The position numbers and the translations under genes were made by a program. From the NCBI RefSeq assembly GCF_028868675.1, contig NZ_JAGWUA010000016.1, positions 1 through 44,812 of the forward strand: a stretch of DNA of 44,812 bases, in the 5' to 3' direction. Position 1 is the first letter of the stretch. Every line of letters starts with the position of its first letter. Shown here piece by piece: positions 34,691-43,441 of this stretch. The stretch is from Bradyrhizobium sp. GTDB lineage: Bacteria > Pseudomonadota > Alphaproteobacteria > Rhizobiales > Xanthobacteraceae. A model generated the notes under the pieces. It had not been told where the DNA came from. It made no database searches and saw nothing but the letters and a program-made list of their open reading frames with translations.

Positions 34691-34760
34691 GTCACCGTCT
34701 TATCTCACTGAATGGCCGAATTCGGGCAGGCTGGGCCGCCGCGCTCGTGAACGCCGGCCT

Positions 34761-34943
34761 TCAGGACTCTTTCTTCTTCAGGACCTGCCGGCCCTTGTAC
34801 ATGCCGGTCTTGAGGTCGAGATGATGCGGGCGGCGGAGTTCGCCGGAGTCCTTGTCCTCGACATAGGTCGGCGTCTTCAGCGCGTCCGCCGAACGGCGCA
34901 TGCCGCGGCGCGACGGCGAGGTCTTTCTTCTCGGAACGGCCAT
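34761..34943 (-). CDS. rpmF: 50S ribosomal protein L32
   Basis: A 60-residue basic protein matching bacterial L32. The start [20 protein letters not shown] is diagnostic, and [20 protein letters not shown] matches the C-terminal part. This is the Cys-lacking alphaproteobacterial version: the zinc-ribbon cysteines of other L32 proteins are replaced (CGxxxxxHRVC-type positions read [11 protein letters not shown]). L32 sits near the peptidyl transferase region of the large subunit. AGAGGA lies about 8 nt before ATG 34943. mtgA lies upstream on the same strand, 163 nt away. Confidence 0.95.
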   Translation of the reverse strand: MAVPRRKTSPSRRGMRRSADALKTPTYVEDKDSGELRRPHHLDLKTGMYKGRQVLKKKES

Positions 34944-35106
34944 TATCGCTATCCTCTAGGGATTGGTGTTCGGTGGCATCGTCCGCGAGGGGACGGCTCA
35001 GCACCCGCAGATCGGGGCGAGCTGAATGCCGATCAAGGCCGGGCTTATAGAGGAAGGCTGGCTGCAAAGCTAGGGTTTTGGACCGGAAAAAACGGCCGAA
35101 ACCGGC

Positions 35107-35787
35107 TCAATATCCGCGATTTTCCCGCCAGCAGGTCTGTAACGACGACGCCTGCCCCCTCGCCATATAGGTCATGGCCAGCCGCCGGATGCCCGGACCG
35201 GGGCTGCGGGCGCTGCGCCGGACCGGATTGGGCAGGATCGAGGCCAACAGCGCCGCCTCCCGGGGCGAGAGGTTCGCGGCCGACTTGCCGAAGGCATAGG
35301 CCGACCCCGCCTCGACGCCGAACTGCCCCTGCGGGCCGAGTTCGGCGATGTTGAGATAGATCTCGAGGATCCGCGGCTTCGGCAGGACCAGATCGATCCA
35401 CAGTGCCAGCGGAAACTCCAGCACCTTGCGCACGGGGTCGCGGCCCTGCCACAGGAACAGGTTCTTCGCGACCTGCTGGGTGATGGTCGAGGCACCGCGG
35501 AAGGGCGTCCCGTCCTCCTGCGCGTCATCGATCGCCTCGCGCAGCGCACCCCAATCGATGCCGTGATGCTTGCAGAAATGGGCGTCCTCCGCCGCCACTA
35601 CGGAGCGGGGCAGATAGGGCGACATCGCGGAGAGGTCGATCCAGCGCCGCTGCATTGGCGCGCCACGCAAGGTCCGCCAGGCCATCAGCGTCGAGACCGG
35701 GTGGCCGGCACGGTAGAACGGCGCGATCAGATACGGCAGGAGAGCCGCGACCGCGAGCACCAGCAGCAGGGTCTTGACGAGGCGCAA
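35107..35787 (-). CDS. mtgA: Monofunctional biosynthetic peptidoglycan transglycosylase
   Basis: A 226-residue GT51 enzyme with one N-terminal membrane anchor (about 6-24). Catalytic motifs are [15 protein letters not shown] (first Glu), [41 protein letters not shown] (second Glu) and [11 protein letters not shown]. It polymerises lipid II into glycan strands at the periplasmic face. ATGs at 35835 and 35886 are in frame but lack ribosome-binding sites; TTG 35787 has GGAAAG 7 nt upstream and gives the usual MtgA N-terminus, so I prefer it. A short GCCG/CGGC hairpin with six T (35106-35087) follows the stop. Divergent from ispA. Confidence 0.9.
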   Translation of the reverse strand: MRLVKTLLLVLAVAALLPYLIAPFYRAGHPVSTLMAWRTLRGAPMQRRWIDLSAMSPYLPRSVVAAEDAHFCKHHGIDWGALREAIDDAQEDGTPFRGASTITQQVAKNLFLWQGRDPVRKVLEFPLALWIDLVLPKPRILEIYLNIAELGPQGQFGVEAGSAYAFGKSAANLSPREAALLASILPNPVRRSARSPGPGIRRLAMTYMARGQASSLQTCWRENRGY

Positions 35788-35961
35788 GTCGCAGCTTTCC
35801 GGAAGAAAACGAAACTTTAACAACAGATCGTCCATTAAGTCTGTGATAATTCGGGCCTTTTCCAGCACTTTTAGGGCGTTCCACATGATTGACTGACGCC
35901 ACGGCATAAAGGATTGTCCCGGCGAATTCGTTCCTTCGACCGTTTCCTGGAGCCCTCCTTG

Positions 35962-36870
35962 ATGACCGACTTCGCCAAACGCCTGGACGAGACCGCGGAA
36001 GACACCGAGGCCCTGCTCGGCCGGCTGCTGTCGGACGACATCATGGCCGACGAGATCGCGCGGCCGAAGCGGCTGATGGACGCGATGCGCTATTCGAGCC
36101 TCGGCGGCGGCAAGCGACTGCGGCCGTTCCTGGTGGTCGAGAGCGCGGCGGTGTTCGGCGTGCCGCGCGCGGCCGCGCTGCTCGCGGGCGCCGCGCTGGA
36201 ATGCATTCACTGTTATTCGCTGATCCATGACGATCTGCCGGCGATGGACAATTCCGACCTGCGCCGCGGTCGCCCCACCCTGCACAAGAAGACCGACGAC
36301 GCCACCGCGATCCTCGCCGGCGACGGGCTGTTGACGCTCGCCTTCGACATCGTCACCCGCGACGAGATCCATCGCGACGCCAATGTGCGGCTCCTGCTGA
36401 CGCGCGCGCTGGCGCGCTGCGCCGGCATCGGCGGCATGGTCGGCGGCCAGATGCTCGATCTCGCCGGCGAAGGCCGCTTCGGCGACCGCGAGCCGGTCGA
36501 CGTCGCCCGCCTGCAGCAGATGAAGACCGGCGCGCTCTTGCGCTTCGGCTGCATCGCCGGCGCGATCCTGGGCCAGGCTTCCGCGAAGGAATATCAGGCG
36601 CTCGACGATTACGGCCGCGCGCTCGGCGAGGCCTTCCAGATCGCCGACGACCTGCTCGACGTCGAGGGCGATGCGGCAGCGCTCGGCAAGCCGTCGGGCC
36701 AGGATGCGGCGCTGGGCAAGACCACCTTCGTCACCCAGCTCGGCATCGAGGGCGCCAAACAGCGCGTGCGCGACCTCCTGGCACGCGCCGATTCCGCGCT
36801 GTCGATCTTCGGCGAGCGCGCCGCGGTGCTGCGCGCCGCCGCGCGCTTCGTTGCCGAGCGCAAGAACTAG
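35962..36870 (+). CDS. ispA: Short-chain polyprenyl diphosphate synthase (FPP synthase type)
   Basis: A 302-residue prenyltransferase. The first Asp-rich motif is DDLPAMD (90-96, the DDxxxxD form with a two-residue insertion typical of bacterial farnesyl diphosphate synthases) and the second is DDLLD (229-233). GGGKRLRP near 48-55 binds the diphosphate. It condenses IPP with DMAPP and GPP to C15 FPP, feeding undecaprenyl phosphate, quinones and hopanoids. I start at ATG 35962; the frame is open 16 codons further upstream. It is divergent from mtgA, which uses the undecaprenyl-linked product. A DUF1345 gene follows after 11 nt. Confidence 0.93.
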   Translation: MTDFAKRLDETAEDTEALLGRLLSDDIMADEIARPKRLMDAMRYSSLGGGKRLRPFLVVESAAVFGVPRAAALLAGAALECIHCYSLIHDDLPAMDNSDLRRGRPTLHKKTDDATAILAGDGLLTLAFDIVTRDEIHRDANVRLLLTRALARCAGIGGMVGGQMLDLAGEGRFGDREPVDVARLQQMKTGALLRFGCIAGAILGQASAKEYQALDDYGRALGEAFQIADDLLDVEGDAAALGKPSGQDAALGKTTFVTQLGIEGAKQRVRDLLARADSALSIFGERAAVLRAAARFVAERKN

Positions 36871-36881
36871 GCGTGCTGCCG

Positions 36882-37571
36882 ATGGCGGGCTTCGACAACG
36901 ACGATCCCGTCCTCGCCCGCTTCCGCCAGATGTCGCGGCCGATGCGGCTGCTCTATGCGCGGCCGCGTACCTTCATCTCGCTCGGTGTCGGCATTCTCGT
37001 CTGCCTGCTGCTGCCCGGCAGCCTGCGGCTCGTGACGCGGCTCCTGATCGGCTGGGACGCGCTGATCGCGGTCTATCTCGTACTGGTCTACGGCATGATG
37101 CTGAACAACGATCACCGCCATATCGGCCGCGCTGCGGCGATGCAGGACGACGGTCGCTTCGTGATCCTGCTGGTGACGGCGACAGGCGCGTTCGCCAGCA
37201 TCGCCGCGATCGTCGCCGAGCTCGGCACTCATCGCGGCGTGGCGGAGCTCACCATCGCCATCGCCACGATCGCATTGTCGTGGGCGGCGGTGCACACCAC
37301 CTTCGCGCTGCATTACGCCCATGATTATTATCGGGGGTCGAAGCCGGGCGGGCTGCAGTTCCCGAGCGGCGACACCAAGGACCACGCCGACTACTGGGAC
37401 TTCGTCTATTTCTCCTTCGTGATCGGCATGACCGCGCAGGTCTCCGACGTCGGCATCACCGACAAGACCATTCGCCGCACCGCCACCGCGCACGGCATCG
37501 TCTCGTTCATCTACAACACGGCGCTGCTGGCGCTGACGGTGAACATCGCGGCAAGCGCGATCGCGACGTAG
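36882..37571 (+). CDS. DUF1345 membrane protein
   Basis: A 229-residue integral membrane protein with about five to six hydrophobic segments. The DUF1345 signature is visible: [18 protein letters not shown] followed by [38 protein letters not shown] and [24 protein letters not shown]. Function is not established; conserved His and Asp residues in the membrane region suggest transport or a channel-like role. It starts 11 nt after ispA (GTG 36873 would leave 2 nt) and is probably co-transcribed with it. A palindromic repeat follows the gene. Confidence 0.88.
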   Translation: MAGFDNDDPVLARFRQMSRPMRLLYARPRTFISLGVGILVCLLLPGSLRLVTRLLIGWDALIAVYLVLVYGMMLNNDHRHIGRAAAMQDDGRFVILLVTATGAFASIAAIVAELGTHRGVAELTIAIATIALSWAAVHTTFALHYAHDYYRGSKPGGLQFPSGDTKDHADYWDFVYFSFVIGMTAQVSDVGITDKTIRRTATAHGIVSFIYNTALLALTVNIAASAIAT

Positions 37572-37580
37572 GATTTCGTC

Positions 37581-37704
37581 CGTCATTGCGAGGAAGCGAC
37601 AGCGACGAAGCAATCCAGACTGCCTCAAAGGAAGGATTCTGGATTGCTTCGCGGAGCCTGTCATCGGGCCGCGCTTCGCGCGGACCCGTTGGCTCGCAAT
37701 GACG
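37581..37704. repeat. Nested palindromic intergenic repeat
   Basis: Outer arms CGTCATTGCGAG (37581-37592) and CTCGCAATGACG (37693-37704). Nested arms CGAAGCAATCCAGA (37606-37619) and TCTGGATTGCTTCG (37638-37651) are perfect complements. A third small palindrome, GGGCCGCGC/GCGCGGACCC, lies near 37667-37686. I recognise this as a dispersed repeat of Bradyrhizobium genomes. It separates the ispA operon from the convergent caspase-like gene. Confidence 0.8.
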
Positions 37705-37792
37705 GGGGGTGCACCGTCGCTCTACGACCGCTCCCTGGGGTTATGGGTCATGGCTTTCGCCAGGACGACCTTGGGGAGGCATTTCGCCCAGC

Positions 37793-39559
37793 TCAGTTGC
37801 AGACCTCGACATTGGCGTCGTTGCCGGGGCCGCCGCCGCCGCGATATTCGAGATGGCAGCCGCGCGAGATGGGACGGCAACCGGTGGATCCGCAGAAGAT
37901 CTGGCCGCCGCCCGACGCGCGGCCGGACGCGACACCTGCGGCAGCGCCATAACCGCCGGCAGCGCCCGCCTGCGCGCGCTGGCGCGCCGGCCGGTCCTGC
38001 TGCTGGCTATCATTGCCCTTGGCGGTATTGGCAGGCTTGCCGCGCTTCTTCTCGCATTCATTGTCGTTGTTCAGCACAAAACCGTCACCGCAGACGATCC
38101 TGGTACAGTTGTCACCGTCGGCCTTGTAGCCGTGCTGGCACACCAGCGGACACACGCGCGCCTGCTTGCTCTTGATCGAATCGAGCGCGTCGGTGCTTGC
38201 GACCTTCACGTCGAGATTGGTGCCGGCATAGCGGTTGAACTGCGACAGCGAGCGCTGCGACGCGGTGTTCCAGTTGCCGTCGGCGGAGCCGGAGAAGCAG
38301 CCGACGCGGTTCAGCTCCGTCTGCACCGACCGCGCCATATCCGCCTGCGAGGTCGCGGGCGTGAGCGCGGCGAGGGAGGTGCCCTTGTCGGTACTCTTGG
38401 CCTCGGTGGCCGGCGCGGTGCTGGCCGCGGCGGCGGCCTGCTGCTGCGCCTTCAGCTTGGCCTGTTCGGCCGCGGCGCGCGCCTGCTCGGCCGCTCGCGC
38501 GTCCGCGTCGGCCTTGGCCTGCACGTCCTTCTGCGCGCCGGCGGCCGCGAGACGCTCGCGTTCGGCTTCGGCCTGCTTCGCTTTCTCGATCGCCGCCGCG
38601 TGGGTCTGCTCGGCCGTGATCTTGTCGAGCTGCAGCTTGGCGAGGCTCGCATAGAAGCCGTCGGGATGCTGGGCCAGGAAAGCGTCCCAGGCCTGCTTGT
38701 TGCCGACCTGCAGCGCGAGCTCGTAGTCGCGCCGCACATCGGCCTGCGGATTGACGGGTGCGGAAGGTGCGGCCGCCACCGCCTTGACCGGCACCAGCGG
38801 CACGTCCTCGCCGCCGAGCGAGCCGTAGACGAACGGTTCCTGCTTGTTGCCGGTCGTCTTCAGCACGTCGTCGCGCACGAAGCCGAAGGCGCGGCGCACG
38901 TCGAGGCCGGGCGTCGTCAGGTGCTTCGACAGCGCGATCGTGAACGGGCTGTTGCTGCCGTCGCCGTCCTGCGCCGTGGAGCCGGCCTTCGCCGAATAGG
39001 CGATCAGCGTGTTGGGGCTGGTCGGCTCGACCTGGGCGAGCCCGCGCCCGATGCCGCGCGAGGCGATCGTGCGCTTCATGGTCTTGCCGAAGGGATTGTC
39101 GCGGCAGGCGTCCAGGATCACCAGGCGGAGCTGCTTGGCCGGCTCGATCGCGACCAGCACGCGGTCGAGCGAGAGCGCCTCGTCGTAGACGTCGGTGTCG
39201 CGCTCGAGCCGGGCGTCGACCGGGATCAGGTAATTGGCGCCATCCACCTCGATGCCGTGGCCGGCGTAATAGACCACGGCGATATCGGCGCCGCGGGCCG
39301 CGTCCGCGAAGTCGCGCAGCACCCGCCGTGTCTCCAGCGCCGGTAGGTCGTGGCGGGAATCCACCACGTCGAAGCCGGCGTCCTTGAGCGTGCGGGCGAT
39401 CACGGCGCCGTCATTGACGGGGTTCGGAAGCGACGGCGCGTTCTGGTAGGCCGAATTGGCCAGCACCAGCGCCACGCGCTTGCCGGCAAAGGCGGGCTCC
39501 GCCACCAGCAACAGCGTGAGGGCGAGGAGCAACGGGTAAAGTCTGAACAGGCTGCGCAC
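37793..39559 (-). CDS. Secreted caspase-like (peptidase C14) protein with Cys-rich tail
   Basis: A 588-residue exported protein starting at GTG 39559 (GGAAG about 8 nt upstream), with a signal peptide ending near AFA-GK (about 25). The caspase-like domain (about 26-245) has catalytic His101 (YYAGHGIEVDG) and Cys152 (LDACRDNPF). A WDAFLAQHPDGFYASLA helical repeat and an Ala/Gln/Lys coiled coil (about 310-390) follow. Then comes a peptidoglycan-binding-like stretch (VQTELNRVGCFSGSADGNW) and EGF-like Cys spacing (CPLVCQHGYKADGDNC, VCGDGFVLNNDNEC). It probably acts in the periplasm or on the envelope. Protein targets are unknown. Family members often cleave after Arg or Lys. Confidence 0.88.
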   Translation of the reverse strand: MRSLFRLYPLLLALTLLLVAEPAFAGKRVALVLANSAYQNAPSLPNPVNDGAVIARTLKDAGFDVVDSRHDLPALETRRVLRDFADAARGADIAVVYYAGHGIEVDGANYLIPVDARLERDTDVYDEALSLDRVLVAIEPAKQLRLVILDACRDNPFGKTMKRTIASRGIGRGLAQVEPTSPNTLIAYSAKAGSTAQDGDGSNSPFTIALSKHLTTPGLDVRRAFGFVRDDVLKTTGNKQEPFVYGSLGGEDVPLVPVKAVAAAPSAPVNPQADVRRDYELALQVGNKQAWDAFLAQHPDGFYASLAKLQLDKITAEQTHAAAIEKAKQAEAERERLAAAGAQKDVQAKADADARAAEQARAAAEQAKLKAQQQAAAAASTAPATEAKSTDKGTSLAALTPATSQADMARSVQTELNRVGCFSGSADGNWNTASQRSLSQFNRYAGTNLDVKVASTDALDSIKSKQARVCPLVCQHGYKADGDNCTRIVCGDGFVLNNDNECEKKRGKPANTAKGNDSQQQDRPARQRAQAGAAGGYGAAAGVASGRASGGGQIFCGSTGCRPISRGCHLEYRGGGGPGNDANVEVCN

Positions 39560-39775
39560 GGCGAGGCTTCCAATTCGACGGGAGAATTCGACACCCTTTG
39601 GGGCCAGCCTAGCAAGAGCCGCATCGGTTGGTTGTGACCGACATCACGAAGCGTGCGGCCGGAGCCTGCCGGGGAACCCTTTTCATTAGTCTCGCCAGCA
39701 CGATGGCGGTTCGCTACTTGCCGATTGCGTTTTTCCCGTCATGATCGAGAACCGGGCCGAGAGGGAGAAACCAGG

Positions 39776-40150
39776 ATGGGTTATGACCGTTCGAGTGTGG
39801 AAGCGGTGGTGCAGGGCTATTTCGACGCGCTCTACGAGGGGGATGCCGACAAGCTGGGGGCGGTGTTCCACCCCTCCGCCGATCTGCGCTGGGTCGAGAA
39901 GGGCGAGCTGAAGGTTTTGACCGTGCCGGACTGGCTCGCCTGGGTGCGCAAGCGCACTTCTGCCAAGGCCGAGGGCAAGACGCGCGAGGACTTCATCGTC
40001 ACCATCGACCGCTCCGACGACAAGACCGCCTTCATCAAGGTGCGCTGCCAGCTGCCGCCGCGCTATTTCACCGACTATCTGGTGGCGATGAAACTCGCGG
40101 ACGGCTGGCAGATCGTGTCGAAGTCGTACCGCTACGACCTCAGGGAATGA
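39776..40150 (+). CDS. NTF2-like (SnoaL/lumazine-binding type) protein
   Basis: A 124-residue protein with the alpha-plus-beta cone fold of NTF2-like proteins: VEAVVQGYFDALYEGDADKLGAVFHPSADLRWV at the N-terminus and YFTDYLVAMKLADGWQIVSKSYRYDL at the C-terminus. This matches the putative lumazine-binding / SnoaL-like_2 group. These domains form small-molecule pockets; some are enzymes, many are not. No catalytic residues can be assigned. The antiporter gene starts 36 nt downstream on the same strand. The 216-nt region upstream, divergent from the caspase-like gene, presumably holds both promoters; I see no clear operator. Confidence 0.85.
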   Translation: MGYDRSSVEAVVQGYFDALYEGDADKLGAVFHPSADLRWVEKGELKVLTVPDWLAWVRKRTSAKAEGKTREDFIVTIDRSDDKTAFIKVRCQLPPRYFTDYLVAMKLADGWQIVSKSYRYDLRE

Positions 40151-40186
40151 GGACCCGGCCGCGCTTCCGGGCCAAGTGACGCCAGC

Positions 40187-41794
40187 ATGGAAACGCGATT
40201 TCAGACCTTCCTCATCCTGCTCGGCGTGCTCGCGGGAACCGCGCTGGTGGCGCGGCGCCTCAACGTCGCGCCGGCCATTCTCCTGATGCTGGCCGGTGTG
40301 GGGCTCGCTTTCGTGCCGGGCATGCCGCCGGTCGAACTGCCGCCGGAACTGGTGCTGCTGCTGGTGCTGCCGCCGCTGATCTATTCGGCGAGCGTCGCCA
40401 TGAGCTGGCGCGAGTTCAGGAACAATCTGCGCCCGATCGTGCTGCTCGCGGTCGGCTGCGTGATCTTCACCGCGGCCATGGTGGCGGCCACCACGCACTA
40501 TCTGATCGGCATGCCCTGGACCGTCGGCTTCCTGCTGGGCGCCATCGTTGCGCCGCCCGACGTGGTGGCGCCGCTGGCGATCGCGCGCAAGCTGCACATG
40601 CCGCGCCGCATCCTCGTCGTGCTCGAGGGCGAAGGCCTCGCCAACGACGCCACTGCGCTGATCCTCTACCGCTTCGCGCTGGCCGCGATCATGACCGGCA
40701 GCTTCTCGCTGCCGATGGCCGCCGGCGAATTCCTGGCCATCATCGCCGGCGAGATCGCCTTCGGCATCGGCGTCGGCTGGATCAGCCTGCGCGGGCGCAA
40801 ATGGGCGCGCGACCCGCAGGTCGAGATCACGCTGTCGCTGATCACGCCCTATATCGCCTACTGGCTGCCCGAGCATTTTGGCGGCTCCGGCGTGATCGCC
40901 ACCGTCGCCTGCGGACTCTATGTGAGCTGGAACGGGCCCTTGTGGATCTCGTCGGCGACGCGCCTGCAGGGCATGTTCTTCTGGGACCTCGTCATCTACA
41001 TGATCGAGGGCATCCTGTTCCTGCTCACCGGCTTCCAGATGCGGGCGCTGTACGAGAAATCGAAGGCATTTCCGCTCGACGACATCCTGATTGCGACCGG
41101 CGTCGTGGTGGCGATCGTCGTCATCGCCCGTTTCGCCTGGCTCTATCCCGCGACCTACCTGCCGCGCGTGTTCAGCAAGAGCCTGCGCGAGCGCGATCCC
41201 TCGCCGCCCTGGCAATGGGTGTTCACGCTCGCCTTCACCGGGGTACGCGGCGCGGTGTCGCTCGCGACGGCGCTGGCGCTGCCCTTCGCGCTGCAGGGCG
41301 GCGAGAGCTTCCCCTATCGCGACCTGATCCTGTTCGTCTCCTTCGGCGTCATCTTCATCACGCTCGTCGGCGTCGGCCTCGGCCTGCCCACGGTGGTGCG
41401 CTGGCTCGGCGTGGCGGACGCCGGCCGCCACGAGCACGTCGCCGAGCACGCGGCGGAGATTCTTGCACGCCGCCAGGCGCTCGATGCGGCGCTGAGATCG
41501 CTCGACGCGATCGTCGAGACCGAGGACGTCTCGGACGAGGTGGTCGGCCTGCTACGGGCGCGGCACGAGATCCGCACCAATCAATTGCCCGATTCGCTCG
41601 ACCCTGCCAGGCACGACGTCTCCGCCATGGGCACGACGCTGACGCGCGAATTGATCGCGGCCGAGCGCAAGTTCATCCACGCACTGCTGCGCGACGGCCA
41701 GATCACCGACGAGACCCGCCGCCGGATCGAGCGCGATCTCGACCTCGAGGAAGCCAGTCTCGCCAACCGCGAGTACCGCAGCGTGCCGCTGTGA
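40187..41794 (+). CDS. CPA1-family Na+/H+ antiporter
   Basis: A 535-residue protein. The first about 405 residues contain about twelve membrane segments. The ion-binding EGLANDATALILYRFAL (Asn-Asp motif near residue 150) and WVFTLAFTGVRGAVSLATALALPF segments are typical of bacterial CPA1/NhaP-YjcE antiporters. A hydrophilic helical tail (about 415-535) is rich in Arg and Glu (LRSLDAIVETEDVSDEVVGLLRAR). It exchanges cytosolic Na+ or K+ for protons at the inner membrane for pH and salt homeostasis. It follows the NTF2-like gene by 36 nt. An intergenic palindromic repeat lies immediately downstream. Confidence 0.93.
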   Translation: METRFQTFLILLGVLAGTALVARRLNVAPAILLMLAGVGLAFVPGMPPVELPPELVLLLVLPPLIYSASVAMSWREFRNNLRPIVLLAVGCVIFTAAMVAATTHYLIGMPWTVGFLLGAIVAPPDVVAPLAIARKLHMPRRILVVLEGEGLANDATALILYRFALAAIMTGSFSLPMAAGEFLAIIAGEIAFGIGVGWISLRGRKWARDPQVEITLSLITPYIAYWLPEHFGGSGVIATVACGLYVSWNGPLWISSATRLQGMFFWDLVIYMIEGILFLLTGFQMRALYEKSKAFPLDDILIATGVVVAIVVIARFAWLYPATYLPRVFSKSLRERDPSPPWQWVFTLAFTGVRGAVSLATALALPFALQGGESFPYRDLILFVSFGVIFITLVGVGLGLPTVVRWLGVADAGRHEHVAEHAAEILARRQALDAALRSLDAIVETEDVSDEVVGLLRARHEIRTNQLPDSLDPARHDVSAMGTTLTRELIAAERKFIHALLRDGQITDETRRRIERDLDLEEASLANREYRSVPL

Positions 41795-41800
41795 AGATTG

Positions 41801-41930
41801 TCGTCCCGGGCAAGCGAAGCGCGCCCCGGGACCCACAACCACAGGAAGTTGTTGTTACGAACGCTGGAACGACGAGTCATCGCAACAACGAAAGCCTGTG
41901 GTTATAGGTCCCCGCGGTCGCGGGGACGAC
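41801..41930. repeat. Imperfect palindromic intergenic repeat
   Basis: Outer arms TCGTCCC (41801 on) and GGGGACGA (ending 41929-41930). Longer imperfect arms include GGGACCCACAACCACAGG on the left and its near-complement CCTGTGGTTATAGGTCCCC on the right. It lies between the antiporter and the Rieske gene, which converge. It is of the same general kind as the other dispersed repeats. Confidence 0.65.
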
Positions 41931-41952
41931 GGCGGTGGATGTGGCGGCCGCC

Positions 41953-43290
41953 CTACTCCGCCGCCGCAATCCGCGGTCGTCCGACGAAGCCCGCGACGTC
42001 GCCAAAGCGCTCCAGCATCACGGCGGGCAGATCCTTGGCCTTGTGGGTGACGCAGGCACCTGAGCGCACGGCATAGCGGTCCTGGCGAGCGACGTGCGGC
42101 GGCGCCTCGCCCTGCTGCAGCGCGCGGGCCAACTCCATCACGGTTTTCCGGAAGTGCATGATGCCGAGATCGGTCGGCCCGAGATGCTCTCGGGTGCGGT
42201 CGGCGATCGGGCCCTGGCTGTCCTGCACGGCCGCGTCCTGCTCGGAGACGCCCTTGATGCCGGTGTAGCTCTTCGTCTTCTGCAGCTTGCGGTCGATCAG
42301 GTAATCATTGCCCTTGTGGCGCAGCGGCACGTAATTGTCGTCGACCTCCGCGATCACGCCGTTGCCGCGATCGAAGGCGTCGCGCTCGGCCTGCGTCAGC
42401 GGCCGCTCCGGATTCCAGGCATAGGTGTAGATCCAGCAATTGATGTCGGTGACCGGCACAAAAGTCTGGCCAAAGATGTTCTCGCCGGGCATCGCGCTTG
42501 GCGCATAGGCGTGGAACGGCATCAGGAATTGCGCGATGCGCCAATAGATGCTGTCGCTGCCGGTGAGCCGGCCGCCGGCGATCGTCAGCCCGGCGTCGTG
42601 TGGATTGATTCTGATCACCGGACGCGGGTCCTCCGCGATCCAGCGCATGTGATCGGTCGACATCCGCGCAAGCGGATTCACGAAGTGCTTCTTGATGTCG
42701 AGGATCTCGTTCTCATCCTTCTCGAAGGCGAGATGGGCAAAGGTGAAATGCGCGGTGTCGATCGAGCCCTCCAGCGCCTGCACCCAGTTGCAGTCCTGCC
42801 ATTTCTTGCTGACGTAGCGATGCGAGGCCGGCAGCAGCGCCATCTCGAGATCGGGCAGTTCCGGCATCGCGTCGGCCGGACCCATATAGGCCCAGATCAT
42901 CTCGCCCCATTCGCGCGCGGGATAGGCCTTGATGCGGACGTGGTCCTTGGCGCAGAGGTCAGGATAGGAGGTCGGCATGTCGACGCAGGCGCCGTCGGTG
43001 TCGAACTTCCAGCCGTGATAGACGCAGCGGATGCCGCATTCCTCGTTGCGCCCGAGCCAGAGATTGGCGCCGCGGTGCGGGCAGTACTGATCGATGATTC
43101 CGACCACGCCACGGGTGTCGCGAAAGGCGAGCAGCTGCTCGCCGAGCACGGTGATCTTCTTCGGCTCGCCGTCGGGCTCGGGCAGCTCTTCCGAGAGAAG
43201 CACGGGTATCCAGAACCGGCGCAGCAGCTCGCCCATTCCCGTTCCCGCACCCGACTCGGTCAGGAACTCGTTGTCCTCGGCGCGGAGCAT
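41953..43290 (-). CDS. Rieske aromatic-ring-hydroxylating oxygenase, alpha subunit
   Basis: A 445-residue non-haem iron oxygenase. The Rieske [2Fe-2S] ligands are C70-P-H72 (CPHRGAN) and C89-V-Y-H92 (CVYHGWKF). The mononuclear iron site is D178, H181 and H186 (EGSIDTAHFTFAH). The length and the start MLRAEDNEFLTESGAGTGMGELLRRFWIPVLLS match the phthalate 4,5-dioxygenase / ring-hydroxylating group. It needs a separate reductase, and none is encoded here. Likely reaction: hydroxylation or O-demethylation of an aromatic acid (substrate unassigned). It is monocistronic in the window, with no nearby regulator. Confidence 0.93.
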   Translation of the reverse strand: MLRAEDNEFLTESGAGTGMGELLRRFWIPVLLSEELPEPDGEPKKITVLGEQLLAFRDTRGVVGIIDQYCPHRGANLWLGRNEECGIRCVYHGWKFDTDGACVDMPTSYPDLCAKDHVRIKAYPAREWGEMIWAYMGPADAMPELPDLEMALLPASHRYVSKKWQDCNWVQALEGSIDTAHFTFAHLAFEKDENEILDIKKHFVNPLARMSTDHMRWIAEDPRPVIRINPHDAGLTIAGGRLTGSDSIYWRIAQFLMPFHAYAPSAMPGENIFGQTFVPVTDINCWIYTYAWNPERPLTQAERDAFDRGNGVIAEVDDNYVPLRHKGNDYLIDRKLQKTKSYTGIKGVSEQDAAVQDSQGPIADRTREHLGPTDLGIMHFRKTVMELARALQQGEAPPHVARQDRYAVRSGACVTHKAKDLPAVMLERFGDVAGFVGRPRIAAAE

Positions 43291-43407
43291 GGATAGGTCC
43301 TCCCGATAGTGCTTTTCGGGAAAGATTGGCGCGGGCGGGAGAGGACGTCAACGCTGGTAGGGAACGAAGGCGCAATCCGGGATCGGTTCGTCAGCTGACG
43401 AGAAAAC

Positions 43408-43432
43408 CTGGGTTTCGCTGCGCTCCGCCCGG
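43408..43432. repeat. Short palindromic repeat fragment
   Basis: An imperfect hairpin with CTGGGTTTCGC on one side and GCTCCGCCCGG on the other, between ispG (ends 43442, minus) and the Rieske gene. The sequence resembles the CCGGGTTTCGC...CCCGG unit of dispersed Bradyrhizobium repeats. Confidence 0.5.
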
Positions 43433-43441
43433 ACGACAAGA

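Noticed and set aside
35087-35106. Terminator after mtgA
   Set aside because: Six T on the minus strand follow a hairpin of only about 4 bp (GCCG/CGGC), too weak to list as a separate feature.
35788-35886. mtgA starts at ATG 35835 or ATG 35886
   Set aside because: Neither has a ribosome-binding site, and the added residues are not typical of MtgA. TTG 35787 has GGAAAG at good spacing and gives the usual N-terminus.
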